Below, piece by piece: positions 10,848 to 21,094 of a stretch of 64,000 nucleotides of DNA. The position numbers and the translations under genes were made by a program. Source of the DNA: Capra hircus (taxonomy: Eukaryota > Chordata > Mammalia > Artiodactyla > Bovidae); the NCBI RefSeq assembly GCF_001704415.2, contig NC_030820.1, positions 44,250,036 to 44,314,035 of the forward strand, read 5' to 3'. Under the pieces are notes generated by a model. It had not been told where the DNA came from and made no database searches. It saw only the letters and a program-made list of their open reading frames with translations. Numbering within the stretch: position 1 is the first letter of the stretch; each line of letters opens with the position of its first letter.

Positions 10848-10945
10848 TTACTGGCTGTGTGGCCTTGGGCCTCTGTTTCCTCATCAATCAGATGAAAGAG
10901 TTCAAATAGATCATCTTTGAGCCCTCCTCCAGTTCTGAGATAAAG
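10848..10945 (+). mobile_element. MIR3-type SINE fragment
   Basis: Matches the middle and 3' part of MIR3 in order: GGCTGTGTGGCCTTGGGCC, CTCTGTTTCCTCATCAATCA, then the AGATCATCTTTGAG...CCAGTTCTGAGAT end. This is an old tRNA-derived mammalian SINE with no coding content. Confidence 0.68.
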
Positions 10946-12652
10946 CATCCCTAAGACTCACAGAGCGCTTTGTTGAGCCAGAGCCCCCTAGTGTAATAGA
11001 AGTGCCTGATCCAACAAAAAGTGACAGAATTCATCGTGGAATGCATTTCATGCTTTGTTCTGCTTGTCAATCTATCACTTAATCAGCGGTCTCGTATGTT
11101 TGCAGTGACTCAGACACTGTTTCTTCTCCATCCAGGTGTGCCCTCTCCAGCTGTGTGATGTGTCAGTTGCATGGCCCCCGAGGCAGCCCTGCCTCCCCAC
11201 TGGGTCCCCTCAGCTCCTAGGTGGTTTAGAAAGCACTCTTGGTCCCCTCCCACAACATCTGTCCACTCCTCTTACAAAATGAGAGTGCTGCACAGGTCCC
11301 TCAGCATTCAGGATGACAGTCAGTCCCTTGCAGTGTTAGCCTTTCTCACGTTCATCGTGTGCAGCTACTGGCATCGGGTGTGGTTCTTCATTCTGCACAC
11401 CGCTCTGAGAGAGCGGACGTCTCACCTGCCAAGTAGCATCTGCCTCCAAGTTTGGTCGAAGTCAAGTGTTGGTTGACTGGTTGGTAAAGCAGTAGTCACA
11501 GGATCTTGGATGGGAACAGGGTCAGCAGTACTGGAGACAGACAAGCAGGATGAGCCTTTCAGCAGAGGGGACCTCCTCGGAGCTGGAGGTTGATCTGCTG
11601 TTGGCACGTTTTCCATGATTCAAGGCTTCGTTTTCAGCCACACTGACCCAGAATGATAACATTACAACATAGTAAAGATTTCTAACTCTGGATCCATCTC
11701 AGAAAGAGAAGCCCCGTTAAGTGATGGGGAGACTTCTCAGGGACTAGGAGTTACAGCTGCTGGACATTGATTGGCAGCTGGCAGTGGCACAGGGTTCTGC
11801 ATAGGTGCTCTTTGCAGGGGGCTTCACACAGACTAGCACTGAAGATGGAGAACTGGTGAAGCTAGATCTCCACACCAAAGGAAAGGAAAAAGGAGGAGAG
11901 AGACAGAGTGACAGTTAGAGCCTCTTTCACAGCCACCCACCCGCGTGCACAGGGTAATAATAGCACAGGGTTAAGATACGTGGTTGGGACCGGTCAGAAT
12001 CAGGGATGGAGTGACCGCCTGAAAGAGGGTCATCTTTAGTTTTCTGACAGAACTTACTCAAAGCAGAATGCAGTGGGAAATGGGCATGCACTCCACAGAC
12101 GTGTGCTGGTACAATGCCTGCCTTGCTTTCTACCTTAGGACACTTTATCACTCCTCAGAGTCAACTAACATGCACAGCTGGCCTCCCCACCTTTCAGGTT
12201 CATCCACATCTAATCTCTCTCACACATGAGCTTCTCCTCACCCTGATGCCATCCCACCAAGGCAACAGGAACCCGGGGATATCTTCACATTTCCCACCAA
12301 AGCCCAGATCCCCTGACCCAAGTCCTGGACCTTGAAGGTCTGGCCCCACGCCATGGGTTCAGGTAGATATCCCCACAAACTCCTGTGAATGTTAGGCTCC
12401 TAATCTCTTCATCGTTTGTTAAAAATGCTTTCATTTTAATGCCTCTGTCCTTTCTGTTTGCCTTCGAAGCCCTTTTGCTGCTTATGACCTCAAGGTGGAT
12501 GTTTCCCATAATTGAAGAAAGAACAACAAAGCTGTGGCCTCACCATTCTGCATCGCACATCTGCTGCTCCCTTACTAGAGTATCAGATGATGCACAAACA
12601 ACTATTTTCAGAGTGCTCCTGAAGCAAAGGAATAACAATAGCAGATCACTGT

Positions 12653-12692
12653 AAAGTGCCCCAGCAGATAAAAAAGTGCCCCAGCAGATAAA
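12653..12692. repeat. Perfect 20-bp tandem duplication
   Basis: AAAGTGCCCCAGCAGATAAA at 12653-12672 is repeated exactly at 12673-12692. The absence of mismatches suggests a recent slippage event. Confidence 0.9.
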
Positions 12693-14084
12693 AGTAGCTG
12701 CATCCAGAAATAATCGCTCCTGATGGGGTCCTGAACAATATACATGTATATTTAGGGAAGGAAATCAGTCAAGGACATTCCTCTCTGACCCATCAGTAAG
12801 ATGTAATGGCTTTGGTCCTAAAGAAGCTCTTCATCCTTTCATCTCAATTAGCCACCACAGTAGCCCAGGCAGAGACAACAAAGGCTTCTTTCAGAAGGCC
12901 AGGGCTGAGGGCAGAAGGTAGGCTGATAATTGGACGCCTCTCCATGGCAGAAACTGCATGGATGGAGAAGGGGAACCAGCCGGTGGCTGCTGGTCGGCGC
13001 ACAAGGGCAGTGTCTGTCTGCAGTGCTTCCTTTCGCCCGAACCCTGTAGCCAGTTTTATCATCTGCGGTCAGCAGTCCAAACACGTTTGATCTTTCTCGC
13101 CCACTCTTCATAGAGCACTTTGTTCCTTCCCTCCTGAAATCTGATTAGTGATCTGCTCTTAGGAAAGATGGAGGTCGTGAACATGTTTTATTTGTGGGTG
13201 AGTCACCTCTTGAGGCCTCTTTCTTTTGAAAATGAGTCTGTTCTTGGCACAATAGAGACTCCAGCTCCTGGTCTGCAAACCCCTGGCTGTATTACTTCTT
13301 ACTGCTAAGGGATTTTTCTAAGTGGTAATAATGATAGTAATACATTCAGTTGTTGCATCAGGCGGAATGCAACGTAAACATTAACGTAGTTGTAAGACAC
13401 AGCCAGGCAGGTGTGGACGCAAGGGTGGTAGGTCCAGAGTAAAGTTGAGAAATAATGTAACCGCAGGAGACTGCATCCTCGGTGGGCGCCAGATCTCCCC
13501 CTCATCACCGTGAGCAGCTTCAGGGCAGACAGGAAACTCGTCAGTTAGGAAGGTGGACTGAGGTGAGGAGGCCGTGAGGAGGCCTCCATTTGCACAGGAG
13601 CGCATCTTACAGCCAGTAAGCAGACTGCCCATGAGGACACAGCCGCCTGCTCCTAGCTTTCCGGATGGTTCTGTGATGAGCGCTGGTGTCAGAACAGCAC
13701 ACCTGCCGTGGCACTGGGATCCCATGTGGGCATCCGCTCTTGTCGTGGGTGCTTAGAGCCCAGGGTTCAGCTGCACTTTCACGTTTACATCTCCCTGGAT
13801 ATCCTTGGGAGGTAGAGCGGCAGGAAACTTGACTGGTTTCACTGTAAGTTGTTTTCAAGTTCAGCCACATGTAAACTACTCACAAGGTAAACACAGGCTC
13901 TGAGCCCCGGGTCCTCGGTGCAGTGGAAGGTAACTGGTCTGGGAGACGAAGGCCAGTGCCTGCATCGGGCCGGCGCAAGCTCCTGGTGTGAGCTGCCCAA
14001 GCGGCTTCTCCTCGCTTCCCCAGAGGGAGAGTCAGTAGCTGAGGCCTACTCCCTCCGGCCTTTTTGGAGCTCACAGTCTACAGT

Positions 14085-14113
14085 CATTTTTTTGTTTTGT
14101 TTTGTTTTTTTTT
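14085..14113. repeat. Oligo(T)/TTTTG low-complexity tract
   Basis: A run of T with interspersed G (TTTTGTTTTG units) ending in nine T. Simple sequence only. Confidence 0.8.
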
Positions 14114-15274
14114 CTGAGCAGTTAACAAAGGATGATTGAATGGCTGCTGTCTTGCTTGATAGGAACTTAAGTTTGGGGGAAAAACCGAAAGCTAAATAGA
14201 AAGCGACAGCTGCCTGTGCTGTTTCCCGTGCTGTTTTCCTGGTTGTTTCTTTGTGCGCGGCTTTTGCCGTGTGATAACGCAGTGTGCTTCCCTGTGAAGG
14301 TCCAGGGCAGAAGCACACGCCACCTCCGGGCTCACTGCTGACACCTGGGCTGCAGGAGCAACCTTGAGGCACTGAACATGCTGGCCATTTTCCAGGGCCC
14401 TGCCCACAGCATTTCACAAGCGGATGGTTTGTAGATTCCTTTCTCTGCAGTTTTCTTGGAAGGAACTGTCTCACACTTGTGACCTCTCCATCATTAAACC
14501 AAACCCCATGGCCGTTGTCCCTGCTGCACTTCTCCGTAGTGCCTCGTCCCGACAGCTGTGTCGCCGGCATCTCCTGAACCACGTGTCGCGTAAAAGTGGC
14601 GCCAGTCCTGAGCTGTCTACGTCATTTGTCTTACTTCCCTTTTCAGATTTAATCCTACGGATTTATTCTGCCCTTTCACAAATAGGCATATATATTATGT
14701 GCATTCAATTTGCTATTAATGCCGTGTCAGACTGAACAAAGATACACACTCATACACAGAACTTTGAGCAAATAGGAAGCATTTTAGATAAGGTAGAGTA
14801 TGTGCTTCATGTCAGGAAAATGAATCCTTTTCTGCCTTAACTATGTGAGAGGATCCCTCCAGCACAGTGTGTGCTTCCTGCGCTGATTTGTTTTCAGTCT
14901 CCGGTGATGGATCCCTGCTACATTCCCCGTTTTGTCTCCTAGTTCTCTGGCTGCCCTCGGGCCTGCGCTGAGGGATGTGCGGGCACCCAGGGCAGCTCAG
15001 CGCTGACCCAGAAGTGATTTCCTCTCCCTGGCAGTGTTGTGGAAAAGCCGCTGCCGTGGCTGCCATCAGCCTGCTCAGGCTACTTTCCAGTCCTTTAGTT
15101 GGCCAAAAAGTCACTTGTGAAGAGGAATAGCTTCTTACTGATAATCCTCAGCAGAATCAGTAGCTCTGTTTTACAGACGAATAGGGGAGCAGTCAGGACA
15201 GTCGTCTGACCAACCAGCGTTAAGAATTGTTGACAACCCTGCTGCAATAACCCTGTGTGTTTTTCCTGTTTCTG

Positions 15275-16350
15275 GCCTAACAAGCCCAGTGGACTAAAGC
15301 AGCACAAACTTTTTATCTGCCATTCTGGAGGTCAGAGTATGGCCTGCGTCTCTCAGCTGAAATCAAGATGTCAGCCGAGATGGTTCCTTTCTGGAGACCC
15401 CAAGGGAGAGCCTGCTTCCTTGCCTTTTCCAACTTCCCGAAGCCCCTGTGTTCTCTTGGCTCTTGGCCCTATTCCTCCACCTTTGAAGCCAGCAGTGCTG
15501 GGCTGAGTCCCCCTCATGCAGACTTCTCTCTGTTTCTTCCTCTTCTGTCTCCTCTTCGAGATATGAGGACCCTGTGATTATATTGGGCTCACTGGGATAA
15601 GCCAGGGTAGCCCGGCATTATAACATCCTGCACTTAATCACCACTCTAAAGTCCCTTCAGCTGTGTAAAACAGAACATTTGCAGATTCTGGAGATCAGGA
15701 GATGGACATGTCTATGGGTCATTACTCAGCAGACCACAGACCACCCTCTAGTCTCAGATGCATGTCCCTCTCATGCAGAATATATTCACCCCATCCCAAA
15801 GTCCCTAAAAGTCTCGATCCATTATAGCATAAACTCAAGTCCAAAGTACAGTGTTCAGCATCCCTGGTGGTTCAGATGGTAAAGAATCCGCCTGCCAATG
15901 CAGGAGACCTGGGTTCAATCTCTGGGTTGGGGACATCCCCTGGAGGAGGGCATGGCAACTCACTCTAGTATTCTTGCCTGGAGAATTCCATAGACAGAGG
16001 AGCCTGGAGGGTTATAGTCCATGGGGTCACAAAGAGTCAGATGTGACTGAATGACTAAGCACACACCTCAGCTCAAAAGTCCCAGATCTCATCATCTAAA
16101 TCAACTGAGTCAGGTATAGGGGAGACTCAGGGTATGCTCTAGCCTACGCTGAAATTCTCCTCCATCTCTGAGCTTGGGACACTCAAGAAACAAGTTATCC
16201 GCTCCCAAAATACAGTGGTGGGACAGCCACAAGAAAACAGTTACCGACATGTTCAAAAAGGGAAACAGGGAAGGAAAGAAGGAGTTCCCATGAGACCTAA
16301 GTAATTCCTGAATATGGGCAGACCTCCTTGGGGTTATGAATAGAGTCACC
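15275..16350 (-). mobile_element. MaLR-type LTR retrotransposon remnant, LTR plus internal part
   Basis: The segment 15275-15745 follows, in antisense, the layout of an MLT1-like LTR of the ERVL-MaLR group: an ATTCTGGAGGTCAGAGT phrase, GTTCCTTTCTGGAGAC, TCTTGGCTCTTGGCCC, then GACCCTGTGATTATATTGGG. Sequence on both sides of the inserted Bov-tA (15746-15858 and 16067-16350) reads as the internal region of the same kind of element, with phrases such as CACCCCATCCCAAAGTC and AAAATACAGTGGTGGGACAG. It is non-coding and ancient. The exact MaLR subfamily is uncertain. Confidence 0.62.
15859..16066 (+). mobile_element. Bov-tA2 SINE
   Basis: Ruminant tRNA-derived SINE. The tRNA-like head has the CCTGGTGGTTCAGATGGTAA start and a B-box-like GGGTTCAATCTCTGG. 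The Bov-A body follows (GGCAACTCACTCTAGTATTC, CATGGGGTCACAAAGAGTCA), then a tail of the type GACTGAATGACTAAG. It lies inside the MaLR element and is therefore younger. I see no clean target-site duplication. Confidence 0.9.
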
Positions 16351-16398
16351 TTCTGTGTTCTGAGGCGATACCCCTCCTGCGCCTCAGCTCTGCCCTCA

Positions 16399-17169
16399 GA
16401 GGCACCTTCCCCTCAGAGATTCCTTTGAGATGCCTTCCCCCTTAGAGACTCCTTCTCCCTCAGAGACGCCTTCCCCTCAAAGACACCTTTCCCCTTCAGA
16501 GACGCCTTCCCCTCAGAAACGCCTTCTCCCCAGAGACACCTTCCTCCCTCAGAGCCGCCTTCCCTGCAGAGACGCCTTCCCCCATCAAATACACCTTCCC
16601 CTTCAGAGATGCCTTCCCCTCAGAAATGCCTTCTCCCCAGAGACATCTTCCTCCCTCAGAGCCGCCTTCCCCCCTCAAAGACACCTTCCCCCTCAGAGAC
16701 GCCTTCCCCTCAGAAATGCCTTCCCTCTCAGAGATGCCTTCTCCACAGAGACACCTTCCTACCTCAGAGCTGCCTTCCCCCCTCAGAGATGCCTTCCCCC
16801 AGAAACGCCTTCCCCCCTCAGAGATGCCTTCCCCTCAGAGATGCCTTCCCCTCAGAAACACCTTCCCCCATCATGGACGCCTTCCCCCCTCAGAGACACT
16901 TCCCCACCCCCCCGCACAGAGATGCTTTCTCCCCTCAGAGATGCCTTCCCCTTCAGATACACCTTCCCCTTAGAGACGCCCTCCCCTCAGAGACGCCTTC
17001 CCCCTCAGAGACGCCATCCCCTCAGAAACACCTTCCCCCTTCAAGGACGCCTTCTCCCCTCAGAGATGCCTTCCCCCTCAGAGATGCCTTCCCCTCAAAG
17101 ACACCTTCCCCGCTCAGAGACATCTTCGCTTCTCAGAGATGCCTTCCCCCTCAGAGACACATTCCCCAG
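16399..17169. repeat. C/T-rich minisatellite, ~18-bp unit, with ~107-bp higher-order period
   Basis: About forty tandem units of a degenerate 17-20-bp motif, typically CCTTCCCCTCAGAGACG, with variable C-run length and A/G substitutions (GAGACG, GAAACG, GAGATG). A three-copy higher-order unit is visible: the phrase beginning CAGAAAC/CAGAAATGCC and continuing TTCTCCCCAGAGACA then CCTCAGAGCCGCC starts at 16514, 16621 and 16729. That is a period of 107-108 bp, or six basic units. Because the unit is near a multiple of three and lacks stop triplets, several long open frames run through it (for example 16430-17524). These are by-products of the repeat, not a gene. It lies just beyond the MaLR remnant. 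Confidence 0.95.
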
Positions 17170-17320
17170 AAATAGGGATCAAGATCACAGAGGAGTGTGC
17201 ATGTCCACTGTGCCTACCCAGTCCTCAGAAAACACCTTCCCCCAAAATAGGGATGGAGACCATGGAGGACTGAGTGTGTCCACTGTGCCCATCTCATCCA
17301 GAATGCCCCCTCCTGCATCT
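17170..17320. repeat. Two diverged ~75-bp tandem units next to the minisatellite
   Basis: AAATAGGGAT recurs at 17170 and 17245. Each copy is followed by an AGAGGAG/GGAGGAC phrase and by TGTCCACTGTGCC. The period is 75 bp. The first unit ends in AACACCTTCCCC, which resembles a minisatellite monomer, so the short array may have grown inside an older, longer duplicated unit. Confidence 0.75.
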
Positions 17321-17557
17321 TCACTAGGTCGCATCTGGGCTATTCCAGTTCAGATCTGGAATGCTCAGATCAGCTGTGGGTCAAAACCCACAAAGAGTGT
17401 GGAGAGAATTTTCTGCAGGTCTTCGAGGCTGGAAAGTGTTTCTGCTTTTAGTTCCAGTTCTGTCCCCTCAAGATCTGGAGACATCTTGGGTGACATTTCC
17501 TACAAAATCAGGCACAGTTTATAGAGAACGTTTATCTAAAAGTTACTCCTGTAAAGT

Positions 17558-17802
17558 TTCAGTTCAGTTCAGTTAAGTCGCTCAGTCATGTCTGACTCTT
17601 TGCGACCCCATGGGACTGCAGCACACCAGGCTTCCCTGTCCATCACCAACACTCAGAGCTTACTCAAAGTCATGTCCATTGCGTCAGTGATGCCATGCAA
17701 CCATCTCATCCTCTGTCGTCCCCTTCTCTTCCTGCCTTCAGTGTTTCCCAGCATCAGGGTCTTTTCCAATGAGTCAGTTCATCGCATCAGGTGACAATGT
17801 AT
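17558..17802 (-). mobile_element. BovB LINE, 3'-terminal fragment
   Basis: About 245 bp of the BovB 3' end in reverse orientation, from the TTCAGTTCAG tail through GTCGCTCAGTCATGTCTGAC to CAGCATCAGGGTCTTTTCC and the region just upstream. It is severely 5'-truncated and carries no polymerase motif. No target-site duplication is clear. Confidence 0.9.
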
Positions 17803-18324
17803 TGTCAAATTTAGTACTTTCTTAAAGTGAAAAATCTACTAGACATCAGAGAGCACATCATGCTTGTCTAAAAGAAAATTAAGTTCCTCTCTGCTCTGCT
17901 CATCTGATTTAATGGTTTAGCCAAATAGATCGTAACATGTTCCCGTGTTATGTTGGCTTTGAATTTCAGGTCTCATGTCAGTCATATAAGAAGAGCATAG
18001 CTTCCTGTTTAGACCTGGAGACGCAGATGCAGAAACAGAAGAGTAGGCATTAAAGCCAAATTCAAAATGTAATTTATAATCTCATCTGTCTTAATCACTA
18101 TAAAGTTAATTTTTTTCATGTCCAGGCAGCCTGACAACATGGGAAGGATTCACATATATAAGAACAGAGACTGTGAGCTGGGATTTGAGCTCAAGAGGGT
18201 GAGCTCACGAGAGGTTGGGATCAGTGCCACGAATATGGCCACACAGATGCTGACAAGCGTTCTCGGCTCCCAAATACATATCAAGACTTTTTTGCAATCT
18301 TAAAACATTATCAGTGGATGGGAT
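17803..18324. other. Unique AT-rich sequence
   Basis: No exon or repeat recognised. Confidence 0.5.
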
Positions 18325-18480
18325 TGTAAAGATTATGTGGTCTAATTCACTAATTTCACAGACGAGAAAGCAGAGGCTTGGTGAGATTAAGAAGACGTGC
18401 CCAAGGATGGGCAGCTATTCATGGCAGGGCCAGGACCAGGGCTCAGCTTTCCCTCAGTGCATCATCTCTCTGCCTCTGTG
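18325..18480 (-). mobile_element. MIR SINE fragment
   Basis: Antisense MIR core order: TTCACAGACGAGAAAGCAGAGG, then TTGGTGAGATTAAG, GTGCCCAAGGATGG and GCAGGGCCAGGACCAGGGCTC. These match the diverged CAGATGAGGAAACTGAGG ... CTTGCCCAAGG consensus. Old and inactive. Confidence 0.6.
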
Positions 18481-18537
18481 CATGAAGGATAGTGGGGAAT
18501 CCTAGGACCTTCCTGTACATGCGGGGTTTTGCCCATG

Positions 18538-18706
18538 GTGTGCGTGTATGCTCAGTCATGTCCTATTCTTTGCAGCCGCATGGACTGTAGCCCACCAGTC
18601 TCCTGTGACCATGGGATTCTCCAGGCAAGAACACTGGAGTGGGTTGCCATGCCTCCTCCAGGGGATCTTCCTGACTCAGACATCAAACCCATGTCTCTTG
18701 AGTCTC
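18538..18706 (-). mobile_element. Bov-tA SINE, partial
   Basis: Reverse-oriented Bov-A body and part of the tRNA-like head: CTCAGTCATGTCCTATTCTT, CATGGACTGTAGCCCACCAG, CCATGGGATTCTCCAGGCAA, then CATCAAACCCATGTCTC. The head is incomplete on the right. No clear flanking duplication. Confidence 0.85.
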
Positions 18707-18801
18707 TCTAATGGATTTATAGAGAGAATATGGAGAGAATTCTCTGAAGGTCTTTGAGTCTGGAAAGGCTGGAAAAGTGTCATATTTTCCAGGAACTCCT
18801 A

Positions 18802-18809
18802 AACACACA

Positions 18810-18848
<39 letters not shown>
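18802..18848. repeat. (CA)n microsatellite
   Basis: About 23 CA dinucleotides with one interruption (CATACA). Length variation between individuals is likely. Confidence 0.97.
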
Positions 18849-18850
<2 letters not shown>

Positions 18851-19149
18851 CAACACTGCTCGGTGATTCCCACACCTTGTGTGTCCAGGAATCAGGAATT
18901 TCACGTACAGTAGACACACACTCCGTGGTTAGCCTGGAGCACGCCAGGCTGGCTTCTCAGGCGTTCTCCCCACCCAGCCTTCAGCAAGGGTGCACCTGGG
19001 GCCAAGAGATGGGTTGATAGGTATACCCACCAGGTGACACTTCAGCTCTGTGACAGCTGAGCCTTCACCTCCATCACAGCATACTCCATCACAGGCAGAC
19101 TGCAGCAGGTTACACGTGTACCAGGACTGAGCACACATTCTACCGGTAT

Positions 19150-19310
19150 TTGGGGCATATTTTGTGTATTGTGTCTAGTGCCTTATAAACATTACCTCAT
19201 CCAGTAGTTACAGCTGTCAACAAGTGACACCAGTATTTGATCTTGTTCGGCTTAGAGAGGTGAAGTGATTGTCTGGGGAATGATGGACCCAGAATCCAAC
19301 AGAGAACGTG
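19150..19310 (-). mobile_element. MIR SINE fragment
   Basis: The antisense MIR layout is recognisable: GTGCCTTATAAACATTACCTCATCC, then a central region, then GAGAGGTGAAGTGATTGTC. Strongly diverged. Confidence 0.55.
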
Positions 19311-21094
19311 TAGGAAGGGGTCAGCAAAGCTAATCTAACCTACACCCTCCGACAGCCCCCCTACCGGCACAACAACAGCAGACCAGAGATGGTTGTCAAG
19401 ACTGTGCCTGAACTCATGTTGGCTCAAGCTGAAACGTGCATCCAGAGAGGCTAAACAGCTGACCCATCACCCCATGATCTCTCTGGGATCCAGAGAGGGA
19501 GCTGGGCCCAAATGATCTGCAGGTCCCTTGGACTAAAGCATCATCTAGTGATAATAAGCCTTCATCATTCAAGCTCTGATTGCTGGGAACAGTGGCAGTG
19601 ACCCCCACCACGAAAGGCAGGGCCCTCCAGCAGGCTGCCCTCCCCCAGCACAGATGCCCACACTGAGACGAGTGTCTCCTTCCACCCATGGCTAGCAGGA
19701 CGAAATGGCACATTCTGTTTTCACAGTGGGCTGCTAGCACATATCAGCAGTTATCAAGGATTTGAAAACCTGTGGAACCCGCAGTAACTTGCTAGCAGGA
19801 TTTACTCACCCGGGTGATCTGGGTGACAGAGGTTACAGAGTCATGCGAATTCCAAATGCCATTTCAAAGCCAGCCAGGGGGAGAATAAGCAGATTTGTGT
19901 TTATGATAATGACATTTAAAAGTCTAAAATTATAGGGTTGTTTACAGAGATGGACTTATTATAAAATAATTGCATCCAACTTTGCAAAAACATAAAAGAA
20001 CATCATTTTGTTGTGGACGGTTGAAAGGAAAGGTTTTCTTAAAAGAATAGAGAAAATAAGACTCAGTTTCAAATAAAAAAACTTCAAAGGAAATTCATGG
20101 AATCTTAAAAAGAGAATCTCACTCAAAGAATTCTCTAGAATTTCCTAAATTTAAAAGCATTGTTTTTCTTCAGACATCTAATTTAGATTACATACCAAAC
20201 CCTATAATAAACCTCCCACAAAGAAATAATAGTAGACTGCATGCATTATAGATGTTCAGGGTTTGCTCCATTTAAATACAATTACTGACCTTCTACTAGC
20301 AGTCAGGATGCCAACGTTCCATGGCAACCGCAAAAGAAAGGTCACAGTCCTATTTTCCAAGCGATTTTTGGCCCTTAGCAGGGAATTCACTATTATTCTT
20401 GGAGGCTGTGCCACCTGGGAAACAAAGGGGAATGATCACATTTCACCTGGAGAAACACATATCACGTGTTTTCTCTTTCTAGTCACAGACAGCTTGCACC
20501 TAAGCAGTGGCTGCTGTCCCTATGAGATGCATTCAGTCACCATTTAAGCATCAGGCTGTCCACAGAGGATGTTCCCATGGATCTTTGAGGTGTCTGTTGG
20601 TCTTTGAGGTGTCTGACAGCCATTAATCCCAGAGGCAGTCTTTGGAGAGATGTTTAAAAGTTTTAATTCTGGGATCAGCAGGACCAGAGTGTGACAGTGA
20701 GGTCAGCCTATTTCAACTGGAAACAGCCCATCTTGGCCCCTCTCAGCTGTGGGGAGCTGCTGGGGATCCCAGATTCACAGGCGTCCAGTCAGCTCCAGAG
20801 ACAGTATGGGCAGCCAGTGAGCAAGGCTGTCCCTGTTACTGTTGCACACTTATCTTAATCATCTCAGGAGTTTGTGGAAGTTAATGTCTTTCCTAATTGT
20901 GAGCAGGTGGTGCAAAGCATTTTAAAATATAAAATATGGATGCATTATTTTAACCATTTCCCCTTGGCCTCATATAGCTTGAAACAGATATTGTTTCATG
21001 GATTTTGAAGCTGACTGAGATTTATTACTAAGTTTTATATAGCACAAGAATAATGAATATGATTATACCATTGATACATATATGCATAATATGT
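19311..21094. other. Unique sequence
   Basis: No exon recognised. The plus-strand frame 20263-20547 has no known domain. A 15-bp direct repeat (TCTTTGAGGTGTCTG at 20582-20596 and 20601-20615) and an RFX-like partial X-box (GTTCCATGGCAAC, 20316-20328) are the only motifs noted. Confidence 0.5.

Larger units (their letters stand above)
10946..15274. other. Long unique block with minor simple repeats
   Basis: More than 4 kb in which I recognise no exon. Many overlapping open frames of 60-178 codons occur on both strands; the longest (minus, 14046-14582) has no recognisable domain and reads through an oligo(T/G) tract. A 20-bp tandem duplication (12653-12692) and a TTTTG tract (14085-14113) are the only clear repeats. 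A weak MIR-like phrase near 15150-15190 is not supported well enough to annotate. Confidence 0.5.

Noticed and set aside
14046..14582. A 178-codon minus-strand open frame
   Set aside because: Its C-terminal part reads through an oligo(T/G) tract and the rest has no domain.
16399..17169. A CRISPR array
   Set aside because: Units are directly abutting and degenerate without unique spacers, and the genome is mammalian.
16430..17524. A 364-codon open frame with a Pro/Ser/Thr-rich repeated product
   Set aside because: It lies inside the minisatellite. Two other long frames (16609-17175 and 16626-16973) run through the same bases, the unit simply lacks stop triplets, and there is no splice, promoter or homology evidence.
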